A stretch of 64,000 nucleotides of DNA. Origin: Leptolyngbya sp. FACHB-60 (GTDB lineage Bacteria; Cyanobacteriota; Cyanobacteriia; Phormidesmidales; Phormidesmidaceae). The DNA lies in contig NZ_JACJOX010000020.1 of NCBI RefSeq assembly GCF_014695775.1, positions 62,001-126,000 on the forward strand. Reading direction: 5' to 3'. Shown piece by piece: positions 1 to 8,930 of this stretch. Below the pieces are notes generated by a model, which had not been told where the DNA came from, made no database searches, and saw nothing but the letters and a program-made list of their open reading frames with translations. The stretch's first letter is position 1; each line of letters starts with the position of its first letter. The translations under genes were made by a program, and so were the position numbers.

Positions 1-1586
1 TGCGGTACCACGATGCCAATGCTGGCCGTCATGGCAATGTCTTGACCGTTGAGGCTAAAAGGCTCGCCCAGCGCCTGCTGAATTCTGTTGGCGAGGCTGC
101 TCAAAAAGTCCTGGTCGCTCTGTCGCAGGGCTAGGGCAAAGTCATCGCTATTTACCCGGCCCAGCTGAGCCGTGCGAGGAATGGCCTGTCGCAGACGACT
201 AACCATCATCATCACTAGGCGATCGCCCGTGGTCTGCCCCAGACTGGCGTTGACCTGCTTAAAGCGATCAAACCCCACCACCATAATGCCCGGCGGGTTG
301 GGGTGTTGCCGCCCGGCCAGGGGCGACAGATGCCGGTTCAGAGCATTGAGCCAGGCTCGACGGTTGAGCAGCCCCGTGAGCAGATCGCGGCTGTGGGTAT
401 AAAACAGCCGATGGGCCATGGTTGCCCCCAGGCCCAGGGAGAACCCGATCGAGGGTTCCACCACTGGAATCCAGAGCGTGTGGAGAAAGAGCCCCCAACC
501 AGAGGCATAGAGTAAGCCCAGCGCGGCCAGACTGCTTAAACCCAATCCCAAAGGATGGCCAAACTGCCAGGCCAGTATCCCCCCGACGATCGCCCAGCCC
601 CATAGCCATAGCACCTCTCCCCAAGGCGGCCAAAAGCTAAAGGCTGAGCGCTGTTGTAGGGCGATGTCTAGCAGATGGCTAATGATTTGGGCATGAACGA
701 CTACTCCGGGGGCGTTAAAGGTCGCAACGTCAATGCTGTAGGGGGTGTACATCATGTCTTTAAGGCTGGGCGCGTCTGTGCCAATGACCACAATGCGATC
801 GCGAATCTGGGCTGGGTCTATCGCCCCTTCCATCAGCTGGCTCCAGGTCACTACCGGCGCTGGGCTGTAGCGGCTGCGGTAGTTGAGCAACGTTTGATAA
901 CCGTTAGTATCGGCCTGCTGGTAGCCCCCATCGTTAGTCTTTAAAGGCAAAATTGGCACCTGCCCCAGCCACAGCGCCCCCGCATCGTAGTGAAATGCTT
1001 TACCCATGGTCGCCAGATAGCGCAGGCTGGTCCGCAGCGCAAAGGAGTAGTAGGTCTGGTCGTCTCTGGCTACAAACAACAAACTGCGCCGCAACACCCC
1101 ATCTTCGTCAAGGGTAAAGTCATTGAAGCCAATGCGATCGGGGGGAACCTCCGGCGGTGCGGCAATCCCGTCAATGATGTTAGTGATGGCTACCAAGTTC
1201 TCGGCTTGCAGCGCCGACTTTAGGGCCACGTTTCCCGGCAGGTGAGGTAAATCGCGGTAGAGATCTAGGCCTATCACTCGCGGGCTGTGGTGCTGAATCT
1301 GAGCTAGGCCCTCGGCCAAGACCTGATCGCTGAACGGCCAACCGTAGCGATGCAGATCGGTCTCGCTAATGCCGACAATTAGCAGACGGCTGTCGGCAGC
1401 GAGGTCAACTCGCCGCTGCATGAATTGATCAAATACTTTGAGTTCCAGCGGCTCTAGCCAGCCGAGGAACCCAAGGCCCAGCAGCAGTATTGTTGTCAAA
1501 ATGCTGGTCAGCAGAATTGATCGCCCCGCCGCCCGCAGGCGATTGGGTATCGGTAAGAGCGTCGGCCATCGGCGGGGGAACTTCAT
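1..1586 (-). CDS. CHASE2 sensor with GGDEF-like domain (3' end outside window)
   Basis: The frame opens at an ATG (CAT at 1584-1586) and runs off the left edge, so the C-terminus is missing. The visible order is a short basic N-terminus, one membrane segment (LLTSILTTILLLGLGFLGW), a large extracytoplasmic CHASE2 region (VDLAADSRLLIVGISETDL; DRIVVIGTDAPSLKDMMYTP), further hydrophobic helices, and a GGDEF-type domain beginning DLLTGLLNRRAWLNAL. The usual GG(D/E)EF signature is replaced by VNSDDF, so cyclase activity is doubtful. The end of the domain (ASIGIVVP) is just visible, and an EAL domain may follow outside the window. The start lies about 10 nt after the DUF928 stop, so the two are almost certainly cotranscribed. 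CHASE2 is known as an extracytoplasmic sensor domain; its ligand is unknown. Confidence 0.85.
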   Translation of the reverse strand, partial: MKFPRRWPTLLPIPNRLRAAGRSILLTSILTTILLLGLGFLGWLEPLELKVFDQFMQRRVDLAADSRLLIVGISETDLHRYGWPFSDQVLAEGLAQIQHHSPRVIGLDLYRDLPHLPGNVALKSALQAENLVAITNIIDGIAAPPEVPPDRIGFNDFTLDEDGVLRRSLLFVARDDQTYYSFALRTSLRYLATMGKAFHYDAGALWLGQVPILPLKTNDGGYQQADTNGYQTLLNYRSRYSPAPVVTWSQLMEGAIDPAQIRDRIVVIGTDAPSLKDMMYTPYSIDVATFNAPGVVVHAQIISHLLDIALQQRSAFSFWPPWGEVLWLWGWAIVGGILAWQFGHPLGLGLSSLAALGLLYASGWGLFLHTLWIPVVEPSIGFSLGLGATMAHRLFYTHSRDLLTGLLNRRAWLNALNRHLSPLAGRQHPNPPGIMVVGFDRFKQVNASLGQTTGDRLVMMMVSRLRQAIPRTAQLGRVNSDDFALALRQSDQDFLSSLANRIQQALGEPFSLNGQDIAMTASIGIVVP

Positions 1587-1595
1587 GGCCAGTGG

Positions 1596-2267
1596 CTACT
1601 GCACAACGGTAGCGAGATCGAGAGTTTCTATTAGACGACTCCACTGGGCTTGGACGAGTGGGTTGTCAGGATGGGCCTGATGTAGCTCTACCAGCAGCGC
1701 GATCGCATCGCTCCACAGCCCTTGGGTCTGATAGGTTTCAACCAAGCCAAGCTGACTGTCTACTAAGGTTGTATTGGCAGGCGCAGGAGTGGGCTGTACC
1801 CGGCGCAGCCAGCCCTCTAGCACCACGTTCTGCGACAGGTCGCGGGGATTGCAGGCCACCACAAAGTACCAGTGATAATCTTGGTCAGTAGCGATTAGAT
1901 CGGCGGGCAGATGAACCCCAACGATCGGTTCAGTACCAGCGACCACGGTGGTCTCGTACAGCCGATTCTCGTCAGCATCGTGAAGAATAAACTGACCGTG
2001 GTAGGGCGCTGCTGCTGTTGGTACAGAAAAGTAGAGTGAGGGGCGATCGCTGGCCGTCACCCCCAAGTTGCTCGTGGGGGTTAGCGCGGCTAGCGATCGG
2101 CTGTTAATGGCGCAGTCGCCACGGGTGCCGCCACCCACCCGACGGCCTGGAAAGGCACCGCGATCGCTGCCGCTAGGCTGCGCTAGCCCTGGTGACCCTA
2201 CAAACATAGCCAGCCCCAGCGCCATGGCCAATGCCAGTAAAAATCTTGGTCGAGTGACGGTGCCCAT
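1596..2267 (-). CDS. DUF928 family secreted protein
   Basis: The protein has about 223 residues. The N-terminus is a signal peptide (basic start, hydrophobic run LLALAMALGLAMFV, then a GLAQ cleavage-like site). Next comes the Gly/Arg-rich segment GRRVGGGTRGDC and a beta-rich domain (LYFSVPTAAAPYHGQFIL), which I recognise as DUF928. A longer frame can start at a TTG at 2309, but the ATG at 2267 gives a cleaner signal peptide. DUF928 genes in cyanobacteria commonly sit beside CHAT, TPR and CHASE2 genes, as here: CHAT is upstream and CHASE2-GGDEF lies about 10 nt downstream. The function of the family is unknown; export to the periplasm is inferred. Confidence 0.8.
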   Translation of the reverse strand: MGTVTRPRFLLALAMALGLAMFVGSPGLAQPSGSDRGAFPGRRVGGGTRGDCAINSRSLAALTPTSNLGVTASDRPSLYFSVPTAAAPYHGQFILHDADENRLYETTVVAGTEPIVGVHLPADLIATDQDYHWYFVVACNPRDLSQNVVLEGWLRRVQPTPAPANTTLVDSQLGLVETYQTQGLWSDAIALLVELHQAHPDNPLVQAQWSRLIETLDLATVVQ

Positions 2268-2413
2268 GGTGAAAAAACTCTGATTTAGTCTAGTGACGGT
2301 CTTTTTCAAGGTAGTGATGTTTGATAGGGGAAAAGAACCGTGATACTACCGAGGACAGGCCTGAAGGCCTTAAGTTTTGGTGAATGCTAATTAGGCCTCG
2401 CTCAAGCCCATCA

Positions 2414-3775
2414 CTACCACGGGCTGCTGATTAAGCTGAACCCAGCCCAGTAGTAGGGAGAGGATAGATCGGCTCCGGTGCTGGTTTGTAAATTAGTGGG
2501 CACTGGCACGGCCCCTCGCGATCGCAGCAGGCGATCGCCCTCAAACCGAGCCTCACCCCGCAGCATGGCTAGCTGGGCCTGACGCAGGGCTTCGGCCTTA
2601 GTCGTGGTTTGACCCAAATGAGCGTAAAACTCATTCATGAGCGCTAGGGTGCCTGCGTCATCCACATTCCACAGGCTAGCCAGAGCCGACTTCACCCCCG
2701 ACTGTAGGGCTAACCCCGCAAAGCCCAGCTCGGCCTCATCGTCGCCCATCGCCGTCCGGCAGGCGCTAAGTACCAGCAGCTCTAGCGCGGGTGAGTTCCA
2801 GTTCATGTGGCGCATATTCTCCAGGCTTAGCTGGCTATTCCAAAGCTGAATGTAGGAGTTGCTGGGGGCACCGGGCTCAAACACCGCATGGGTGGCTAAA
2901 TGCACCACCGTAGGCGCTTGGGCTCGCAGCCACAGACGCAGATTAGGCAGGGTGAAGCCCTGATTGAGGAACGATCGCCCTTGCCAACTTTCCCCTACTG
3001 GCCTGGCCCTGCGCAGCTCTAGCAAAATACTGGCGAGTTCGGTGGGTACTGCTGGCAGCGGCTCCTGGGTATCAAACTCAGAGGCTCCCATGGCCAGAAT
3101 GTTGCCGGGACGCAGCGCGGTGTAGTCCGTCTGAATCAGATTAAACGCGGGAATGCGGGTCAGGCTATATTTCTCAATCAAAAACTGCTCGCCGTCGTGG
3201 AGCGCCGCCAGGGGCAGCCCTCGTACCCCATCACCTAGGCAAAAGAGCAGCGTGTCAATACCTTCTGCTGCTAAGAACTCGGCTTCGTAGGGTTCGATGA
3301 TCCACTGGTAGAGCTTCTGAGCCGCAGGCCGAGTGCGGCGAGGCACTACACTGCTAGTTTCGAGCGCAAAGTCGTTGACTGCCGCGCGCAGTAGGTCGTC
3401 GGGTACGTCGTAGAGATCACGCACAATGGGCTGACCCCTGGCCGTGAGCAGCACCAGATGCAGATGGTCGCCTCGGGGCATGACCCACAGCACAGCGGGA
3501 TTGCTGCCAGTCTCTGCCCCCAGGCGGGCCAGGGTCGCGGCGATTTGGTCAGGCCCCTGGGTGACTGCCACAGGGTCGTTGCCAAAATAGCCGGCAAAGT
3601 CTTGCTCTAGACCCTGCTCCATGGCCAGCACCTTTTCGTTCAAGGTCTGGGCGCTAGCGGGCAGGATGCTGAGGGTTGCGATCGCCAACGCTATTCCCCA
3701 GGTGGCTAGCTGAGGCAATGTTTTCTGCTGAGCTGAAATAGCCTGGGGCGATCGCTGGCGAAAACTCACAAACAC
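2414..3775 (-). CDS. CHAT-domain (caspase-like) protein with signal peptide
   Basis: The frame has 453 codons and starts at GTG. Residues about 26-43 form a hydrophobic signal segment ending in PASAQ, so the protein is probably exported or membrane-anchored. The C-terminal two thirds is a CHAT domain (caspase/separase-fold peptidase). The catalytic His lies in VVHLATHAVF and the Cys in LLVLSACRTAMGD, followed by the conserved GFAGLALQSGVKSALASLWNV segment. Unlike many cyanobacterial CHAT proteins it has no obvious TPR repeats. It is the first gene of a minus-strand group with DUF928 and CHASE2-GGDEF; the spacer to DUF928 is about 150 nt, so a shared transcript is likely but not proved. Confidence 0.88.
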   Translation of the reverse strand: MFVSFRQRSPQAISAQQKTLPQLATWGIALAIATLSILPASAQTLNEKVLAMEQGLEQDFAGYFGNDPVAVTQGPDQIAATLARLGAETGSNPAVLWVMPRGDHLHLVLLTARGQPIVRDLYDVPDDLLRAAVNDFALETSSVVPRRTRPAAQKLYQWIIEPYEAEFLAAEGIDTLLFCLGDGVRGLPLAALHDGEQFLIEKYSLTRIPAFNLIQTDYTALRPGNILAMGASEFDTQEPLPAVPTELASILLELRRARPVGESWQGRSFLNQGFTLPNLRLWLRAQAPTVVHLATHAVFEPGAPSNSYIQLWNSQLSLENMRHMNWNSPALELLVLSACRTAMGDDEAELGFAGLALQSGVKSALASLWNVDDAGTLALMNEFYAHLGQTTTKAEALRQAQLAMLRGEARFEGDRLLRSRGAVPVPTNLQTSTGADLSSPYYWAGFSLISSPW

Positions 3776-3903
3776 AAGCGTACTCTCAATGCAGGTTGGT
3801 TAGCGCCGGGCGCTATGGCCAAGAGTGCCCACGGGTAGAGAGGTACTTCCGCTCAAAATAAGTGAGTTAGCGAATAATTTATACCGAGCTGCTGAGAGCT
3901 CCC

Positions 3904-5946
3904 TCAGCTAGCTGTCATGGCTGAAGCGGCTGCTTCTTCACTCTCGGGAGCGATTTCTTCAAAGCGAATTACGTCTTGACGGGGGCTAGCATGGCTGACC
4001 CGCACCTGAAACTGCTCGCCTAGGGCTACAGCCCGGTTGAAGCGCATAGCTAGCTCTAGGCCCAAATCTTCCACCATGATTAGCCCCAGCCCTTCGTCTT
4101 CCCGCAGCCAGCGCAGCAGCATCACATCCCAGGATTCGTCTTGGTGGCGACGCAGGTATTCTAAAGCCCAGTAGCGTTTGGTCTGGCGCTCGACCAGGGT
4201 GGCTTCGTAGGCAGCAGAGCTAGCGCCAATGGCCAACTCGGTCACCTCTGTGGAGGAAAAAGGCAGAGGTTCGCCCCGCAGGTGGGCTTTGAGCTGAAAG
4301 TGGGTCACTAAGTCGAGGTAGCGCCGAATGGGAGACGTGACCTGACTATAGCTGTCTAACCCTAGGGTGGCATGGCGGCTGGGGGTGATACCGACCTCAC
4401 TGCGAGTCATGCAGCGGCGAATGGCCGAGTCGCGCACCCAGCCCGTAGGTAGCTGGATCAGTTCTTCATCCGAAGGCAGCTCGGGCTGGGGCTGGCTGCG
4501 AAAGGGAATCGCCAGGGCGTGGGTTTGCCCGTAGCGAGCCGCCACTTCTCCCGCCAAGATCATCATTTCGGCTACCATTTGCCGGGCCGTAGAGTCGTTG
4601 AAAACTTCGATGACAATGTCGTCTTCGGTCTCAGACACCTTGATGCTCGACTCGGGCATGTTGATACTGATTGCCCCCTGGGTGAGCCGCCACTGGCCCC
4701 GCACCTTGGCCCAATGGGCTAGCCCTTGCAACTCGGGCTCGGCAGTAATGCCCAGCTCCAGCATTTCATCGACATCGTCGTAGGTAAGCCGGTAGGTCGG
4801 ACGAATCAGGGTCGGGTGAATTTGATAATCTTGAATATCGCCGTCGGCCGTGAGGGTGATGCCAAAGCTGAGGGCACAGCAGGTTTGACCCTGAATCAGA
4901 CTCATTGCCCCGGTTGCTAACTCCATGGGGAACATGGGAATCATGCCGGTGGGCAGATAAATTGTCGTGCAGCGGCGACGGGCCTCGAGATCTAAATCAT
5001 CGCCGGGCATGAGCCAGCGGGTGGGGTCGGCGATATGAATCCACAGGCGCTGGGTGCCGTCGTCCAGAGTCTCTAAGCTCAGGCCATCATCAATTTCTTG
5101 GGTGCTAGCGTCGTCTACGGTATAGGCCTTGAGGTGGGTGAGGTCTACCCGGTGGGTATCGGGGTCAGGCGGCGGAGACTGAAGACGCTGCTGCGCCATG
5201 GTAAGGGTTTCCTCAGAAAAGTGACCGGGAATTTGGCTGCGCCTGAGGGCCAGGTTTTCGTGAACGCTCCACAGTCCCAGTGCCACTAGGCTATCAAATG
5301 CACCCGCCGCTGTTGGGTTAACACCCAAAGCACTAAGAATTTCTACGGCCTGGGTGCGCTGGCTCGACTCGTCACCCAACAGCGCTAGGCGCTCAAGAAT
5401 TTCGAGGCGAGGGCGATCGCTCTTCTCCCACTCAACCGGTTCTCCCGCCATGGCCTGACGAGCTTTGGTGATAAACGATTCCCACTCTTGCTGACGTTGG
5501 GTTTCGCGCTCGAGTTGCCGCTGCAACTCGTCAACTTGGGCAGCAGGGCGGGGTTCGTAGCGATCGCCCTTCTGCTTAAAGAAAATCTTGTCTTCCACTA
5601 GCAATCGGTGGGCTGCGTAGCAAAAGGTGGGACTTTGGTCAGAGAACAGTAGCTCTGCCAAAGCAGCCGGGTCAGCAAACTCCCCAGCCTCGGCGAAAAA
5701 CTCCCAGGCAATCTCTAAGCTGGAAGGATCAATATATGACCCGGCCTCTGCTGCAAAGGGAGCAATGTCAGCGGGGTTATAGGTGTTGCCGCTGACCTCA
5801 TAGGTGAGATCGCGGGGATGAAGGGTGTAAGCTTGACCTCGCTCGTCGATCACTACCCAGTTTTTTTTGCCCTCAGGGCGATCGACAACCCCTAGACGGG
5901 GTTGCCCCTGGTGCTTAAATTCGACTAGCGTTCCTTTATCAACCAA
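3904..5946 (-). CDS. rnb: RNase II/R family 3'-5' exoribonuclease
   Basis: This 680-residue protein is a processive, Mg-dependent 3'-5' exoribonuclease of the RNB family. The catalytic acidic cluster is in DDASTQEIDDGLSLE (about residues 278-292), and RNB motifs follow (YLPTGMIPMFP; SQVTSPIRRYLDLVTHFQLK). The N-terminal ~250 residues are the diverged RNA-binding/linker region usual in cyanobacterial members, and a short S1-like segment ends the protein. The frame begins at TTG (CAA at 5944-5946), and the N-terminus KGTLVEFKHQG fits the family there. It follows rpsR by about 35 nt and is probably the last gene of the rpmG-rpsR-rnb operon, linking ribosomal proteins to RNA turnover. The choice between RNase II and RNase R is not certain. 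Confidence 0.92.
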   Translation of the reverse strand: MVDKGTLVEFKHQGQPRLGVVDRPEGKKNWVVIDERGQAYTLHPRDLTYEVSGNTYNPADIAPFAAEAGSYIDPSSLEIAWEFFAEAGEFADPAALAELLFSDQSPTFCYAAHRLLVEDKIFFKQKGDRYEPRPAAQVDELQRQLERETQRQQEWESFITKARQAMAGEPVEWEKSDRPRLEILERLALLGDESSQRTQAVEILSALGVNPTAAGAFDSLVALGLWSVHENLALRRSQIPGHFSEETLTMAQQRLQSPPPDPDTHRVDLTHLKAYTVDDASTQEIDDGLSLETLDDGTQRLWIHIADPTRWLMPGDDLDLEARRRCTTIYLPTGMIPMFPMELATGAMSLIQGQTCCALSFGITLTADGDIQDYQIHPTLIRPTYRLTYDDVDEMLELGITAEPELQGLAHWAKVRGQWRLTQGAISINMPESSIKVSETEDDIVIEVFNDSTARQMVAEMMILAGEVAARYGQTHALAIPFRSQPQPELPSDEELIQLPTGWVRDSAIRRCMTRSEVGITPSRHATLGLDSYSQVTSPIRRYLDLVTHFQLKAHLRGEPLPFSSTEVTELAIGASSAAYEATLVERQTKRYWALEYLRRHQDESWDVMLLRWLREDEGLGLIMVEDLGLELAMRFNRAVALGEQFQVRVSHASPRQDVIRFEEIAPESEEAAASAMTAS

Positions 5947-5981
5947 GCCAACACCCTAGCGATCATCATCCCTAGCCTAGC

Positions 5982-6197
5982 CTAGCCTTCCCCATTCACA
6001 TAGGGCAGCAGGGCGATAATCCGCGCCCGCTTGATGGCAGTGGTGAGTGCCCGCTGTTGTTTAGCGGTCAAGCCAGTGATGCGACGGGGCAAAATTTTGC
6101 CACGCTCGGTGATGAACTTACGAAGCAGATCGACATCTTTGTAGTCGATCGGGTCTTCGGGCTTGATTGGAGATACTCGACGACGAAAATAGGCCAT
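5982..6197 (-). CDS. rpsR: 30S ribosomal protein S18
   Basis: This 71-residue basic protein is S18 of the small-subunit platform, which binds next to S6. The diagnostic core is [20 protein letters not shown] followed by [22 protein letters not shown], full length for the family. It starts 9 nt after the rpmG stop, so rpmG and rpsR are cotranscribed, as is common in cyanobacteria and plastids. A short 5-bp tandem run (CCTAG three times, 5971-5985) overlaps its stop codon. Confidence 0.98.
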   Translation of the reverse strand: MAYFRRRVSPIKPEDPIDYKDVDLLRKFITERGKILPRRITGLTAKQQRALTTAIKRARIIALLPYVNGEG

Positions 6198-6206
6198 GGG
6201 TGCTAA

Positions 6207-6395
6207 TTACTTGATTTCTTTGTGGATAGAGTGCTTGTTGCAGTGGGTGCAGAACTTTTTGAGTTCAATGCGGTTGGTCGTGTTACGACGGTTTTTTTGG
6301 GTGGTGTAGCGAGATACACCGTTAGAGCGCTTGTCGGGGTTGGTCCGACATTCGGTGCACTCTAGGGTTATGACGAGGCGGACGCCTTTAGCCAT
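6207..6395 (-). CDS. rpmG: 50S ribosomal protein L33
   Basis: This 62-residue L33 belongs to the large subunit near the E site. It is the zinc-binding (C+) form, with CTEC near residue 13 and CTHC near residue 46. The body includes [20 protein letters not shown]. It is first in the rpmG-rpsR-rnb operon; the promoter should lie in the ~150 nt up to 6548, which separates it from the GNAT gene on the same strand. Confidence 0.98.
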   Translation of the reverse strand: MAKGVRLVITLECTECRTNPDKRSNGVSRYTTQKNRRNTTNRIELKKFCTHCNKHSIHKEIK

Positions 6396-6548
6396 GACTG
6401 TTTACCTGAAAATAGGGCGGGCAAAAATGAAGACACAGCCTTCTATTATTTCACAGCCCGTCAAGATCGCCAACATCAATTTTGATGGGATCAGGGCAAA
6501 CGCCTACTCGCAGAGAAGGCATACAACTTTGGCATCCCACCTCACGTC

Positions 6549-7058
6549 CTACTCGCAGTGGGCAAACTCTGGGCAATACCGCACCAGCCCTCGGCAGTTC
6601 TGTAACGCCCCCGGCTCTAGTTCCAGCACCCGAAACGCGCCTTCTGGCACAGTGTATTCGCACCGCAGCGCGCTCTCTTCAGCAGGAGTGAAGCCAAACC
6701 GAGTGTAAAACTGTGGATCGCCTAGCACAACAACCGTCCTGCTGCCCCTCTGACGGCAGTGCTCTACCCCCTGGCGGATCAGCTGTGACCCAATTCCCTG
6801 ATGCTGGTGGTCTGGCCGTACCGCTACTGGCCCTAAGCCTAAAACCATTAGGTTCTTTGCATTGACATCCTCAAGGGTGACCGGACTGAAGAAGATGTGG
6901 CCCACGATCGCATCCCCCACCGCCGCCACTAGAGACAGCGTATGGGGCAAACCCCGCAGCCGATTGACCAGTTTTGCCTCATGCTCGCGGCCAAAGGCGA
7001 TCGCATTGACCTGATAAATCGACTCAATATCCGCTGGGTGCTCAGCTCGAATCATCAT
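6549..7058 (-). CDS. GNAT family N-acetyltransferase
   Basis: This 169-residue protein has a GNAT (acetyl-CoA-dependent acyltransferase) fold. The N-terminal part IRAEHPADIESIYQVNAIAF and the acetyl-CoA loop VRPDHQHQGIGSQLIRQGVEH (Q-x-x-G-I-G-S type) are clear. The later segment VVVLGDPQFYTRFGFTPA matches the YhbS-like subgroup. The substrate cannot be read from sequence. Two adjacent ATGs (7058 and 7055) are possible starts. It lies 37 nt downstream of the FHA-cyclase gene on the same strand and could be cotranscribed with it. Confidence 0.88.
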   Translation of the reverse strand: MMIRAEHPADIESIYQVNAIAFGREHEAKLVNRLRGLPHTLSLVAAVGDAIVGHIFFSPVTLEDVNAKNLMVLGLGPVAVRPDHQHQGIGSQLIRQGVEHCRQRGSRTVVVLGDPQFYTRFGFTPAEESALRCEYTVPEGAFRVLELEPGALQNCRGLVRYCPEFAHCE

Positions 7059-7094
7059 TTCGCGGCGCGTGAGGCGTGGTCTAGTGAGCAGGGG

Positions 7095-8078
7095 TCAAGA
7101 GTATTCAGCTAAAAACTTGTTTAAATCGACAAAGGTGGCAGCATGGGTGGTGATGGGCTCTTCGTAGCCTTTCAGCTCGACGGTAAAGTGCTTAAAGCAG
7201 GGGTCATCTACCCCGGACCTTTGCAGGTATTTATAGGTGGTTTCGCCAATGGCGATATCTAGGCCCAGGGACTTGGTTGCAGACTCTAAGCGAAAGGCCG
7301 CGTTGACGGTGTCGCCCAGGGCAGTGTAGTCGGGGCGATCGCCGCTGCCGGTATTGCCGACCATGGCGTAGCCCGTGTTAATGCCGGCCCCAATGCGTAG
7401 GGGAAACGGCAGCGGAAACTGCTCATGGAGCTGGCTCGTCATTTCAGCCAGGGTGCTAACGGCCTGCAAAATCTTGATCATGCTGGCCTGGTCGGCCCCC
7501 TCGGGCCCATGGATCCACACTGTCATTACCGCATCGCCGATGTATTTATCGACCCAGCTACCGTATTGGCCAATAATTTCTCCGGCGCGGCGAAACCAGG
7601 TACCGATGGCCTCAGAGAGAATCTTTTCGTCAATCTGGCGGGTCAGTACGGTGAAGTCGCGAATGTCGACTACCATCACCGAAATGAGCTGCCGCACGTG
7701 AAGCATAGCTGTAGCGGTAGCATTCTGACCGTGAACTCCACCCATGGGCGCATCTGACGCCGCTGCGGCCTCTTCAGGTGAGAAAAATCGCAGTTCGGTC
7801 TGGCCAAAGGTGAGCAGGTCGCCGTCGTGGAGAATGACCGGCACGCTGACCCGACGTCCGTTGACAAAGGTGCCGTTGCGGCTGCCCAGGTCGATAAGGT
7901 AAAACCGTCCGCTATCAGCCTCCTGGAGCATGGCGTGGTTGCGCGAGATCCAGCGGTCGGGCAGCACAAAGTTATTGTCGTCGCCACGCCCTACCGTCCA
8001 ATAGCTGCCACCCGCTAAGGAAAGCTGGCGATCGCCGGAGCCTGTTTTAAGCGCAAGGTAGGGGCCAGGTGAAGTCAC
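7095..8078 (-). CDS. FHA domain-class III nucleotidyl (adenylate/guanylate) cyclase
   Basis: The protein has 327 residues from a GTG start. Residues about 22-85 form an FHA phosphothreonine-binding domain (GRGDDNNFVLPDRWISRNHA; LGSRNGTFVNGRRV). Residues about 130-320 form a class III cyclase catalytic domain. The metal-binding Asp residues are in VMVVDIRDF and YIGDAVM, the preceding Lys of VDKYIGD fits the substrate-specifying position, and the transition-state Asn/Arg lie in GDTVNAAFRLES. It is therefore probably an active cAMP-producing enzyme; cGMP cannot be excluded. There is no membrane segment, so it is cytosolic. The FHA domain suggests control by Ser/Thr phosphorylation of a partner. 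Confidence 0.92.
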   Translation of the reverse strand: MTSPGPYLALKTGSGDRQLSLAGGSYWTVGRGDDNNFVLPDRWISRNHAMLQEADSGRFYLIDLGSRNGTFVNGRRVSVPVILHDGDLLTFGQTELRFFSPEEAAAASDAPMGGVHGQNATATAMLHVRQLISVMVVDIRDFTVLTRQIDEKILSEAIGTWFRRAGEIIGQYGSWVDKYIGDAVMTVWIHGPEGADQASMIKILQAVSTLAEMTSQLHEQFPLPFPLRIGAGINTGYAMVGNTGSGDRPDYTALGDTVNAAFRLESATKSLGLDIAIGETTYKYLQRSGVDDPCFKHFTVELKGYEEPITTHAATFVDLNKFLAEYS

Positions 8079-8213
8079 AACGGTACTATGAGGGCACTAA
8101 ATAATGGCAATTGAGCACGACTGCACTAGAACTTAAGCTGCGATCGCGGCAGACAACCCCAAACTTCCCTGAGCTGCCCCCATTATGCCAGAGATGCAAA
8201 CCTGGTACCTAAT

Positions 8214-8930
8214 CTAGGCCAGCGCCGCCGTCAGGAAAAACAAACCGTCAACCACCAGCGTGCTAAACACGGCTCCCCCAAAGGCCCACCAGGCCAGCTG
8301 TCGAGAGGTACTGAGGGCAATCGCCGTTGCCACGAGCAAAAACAACACCAAAATTATGGCTCGGCAGGCTGCCACATCCGTTTGCAAGGTAGCGCTAGCT
8401 GCCCGCAGCACCAAGGGAGCCGCGTCTGGGCTGGTCAGCATCAGCTGTCGCCAGGTGGGAAACAAGTGCATCCAGTTGATGTACAAGTCTGTGACTGCTG
8501 TGCCCAACAGCGACCCTAAAAAGAAATAGCTGCCCACTCGGCCCCAGCCCTGACACAGGCAAACTAAGGCGATCGGCAAACCTAGAGCCTCAATTGGTAA
8601 GTGAACAACCGGATCCCAGCGAAACCAGCCCCAGTAGAGCGAGCCCGTCAGCCAAATCCATCCAAAGCCAACAATTAAGTCACCCCAGAGGCTCCAGCGA
8701 GAGCGCTGCATCATCCATGCCCCCAGTACTAGCCACAGGGGAGTAATCGCCAAGCTCACCCAAGGAAAATAGCGAACCAGAGGAGCCTGAACAAACACCG
8801 GCAAAATTACCAGTCCCAGCGCTGCCCCAAAGACCTTAATTTGAAGACCTGACCGTGCTACCCAACCCTGAACTAGGGCCAGCCACGTCAACATCCCTTT
8901 GTTTGAAGCAGAACTGTAGGAAAGACTCAA
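8214..8930 (-). CDS. DUF3120 family integral membrane protein
   Basis: This protein of about 238 residues has six or more hydrophobic segments, including VFGAALGLVILPVFVQAPLV, LWLVLGAWMM, FGWIWLTGSLYW, AIILVLFLLVATAIAL and a C-terminal LVVDGLFFLTAALA. The phrase VQAPLVRYFPWVSLAITPLW is typical of the cyanobacterial DUF3120 family as I recall it. The function is unknown. The full frame uses a TTG start (8930); an ATG at 8894 (MLTWLALVQGW) is an alternative. It has the same orientation as the genes downstream, with a 135-nt spacer to the cyclase. Confidence 0.7.
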   Translation of the reverse strand: MSLSYSSASNKGMLTWLALVQGWVARSGLQIKVFGAALGLVILPVFVQAPLVRYFPWVSLAITPLWLVLGAWMMQRSRWSLWGDLIVGFGWIWLTGSLYWGWFRWDPVVHLPIEALGLPIALVCLCQGWGRVGSYFFLGSLLGTAVTDLYINWMHLFPTWRQLMLTSPDAAPLVLRAASATLQTDVAACRAIILVLFLLVATAIALSTSRQLAWWAFGGAVFSTLVVDGLFFLTAALA

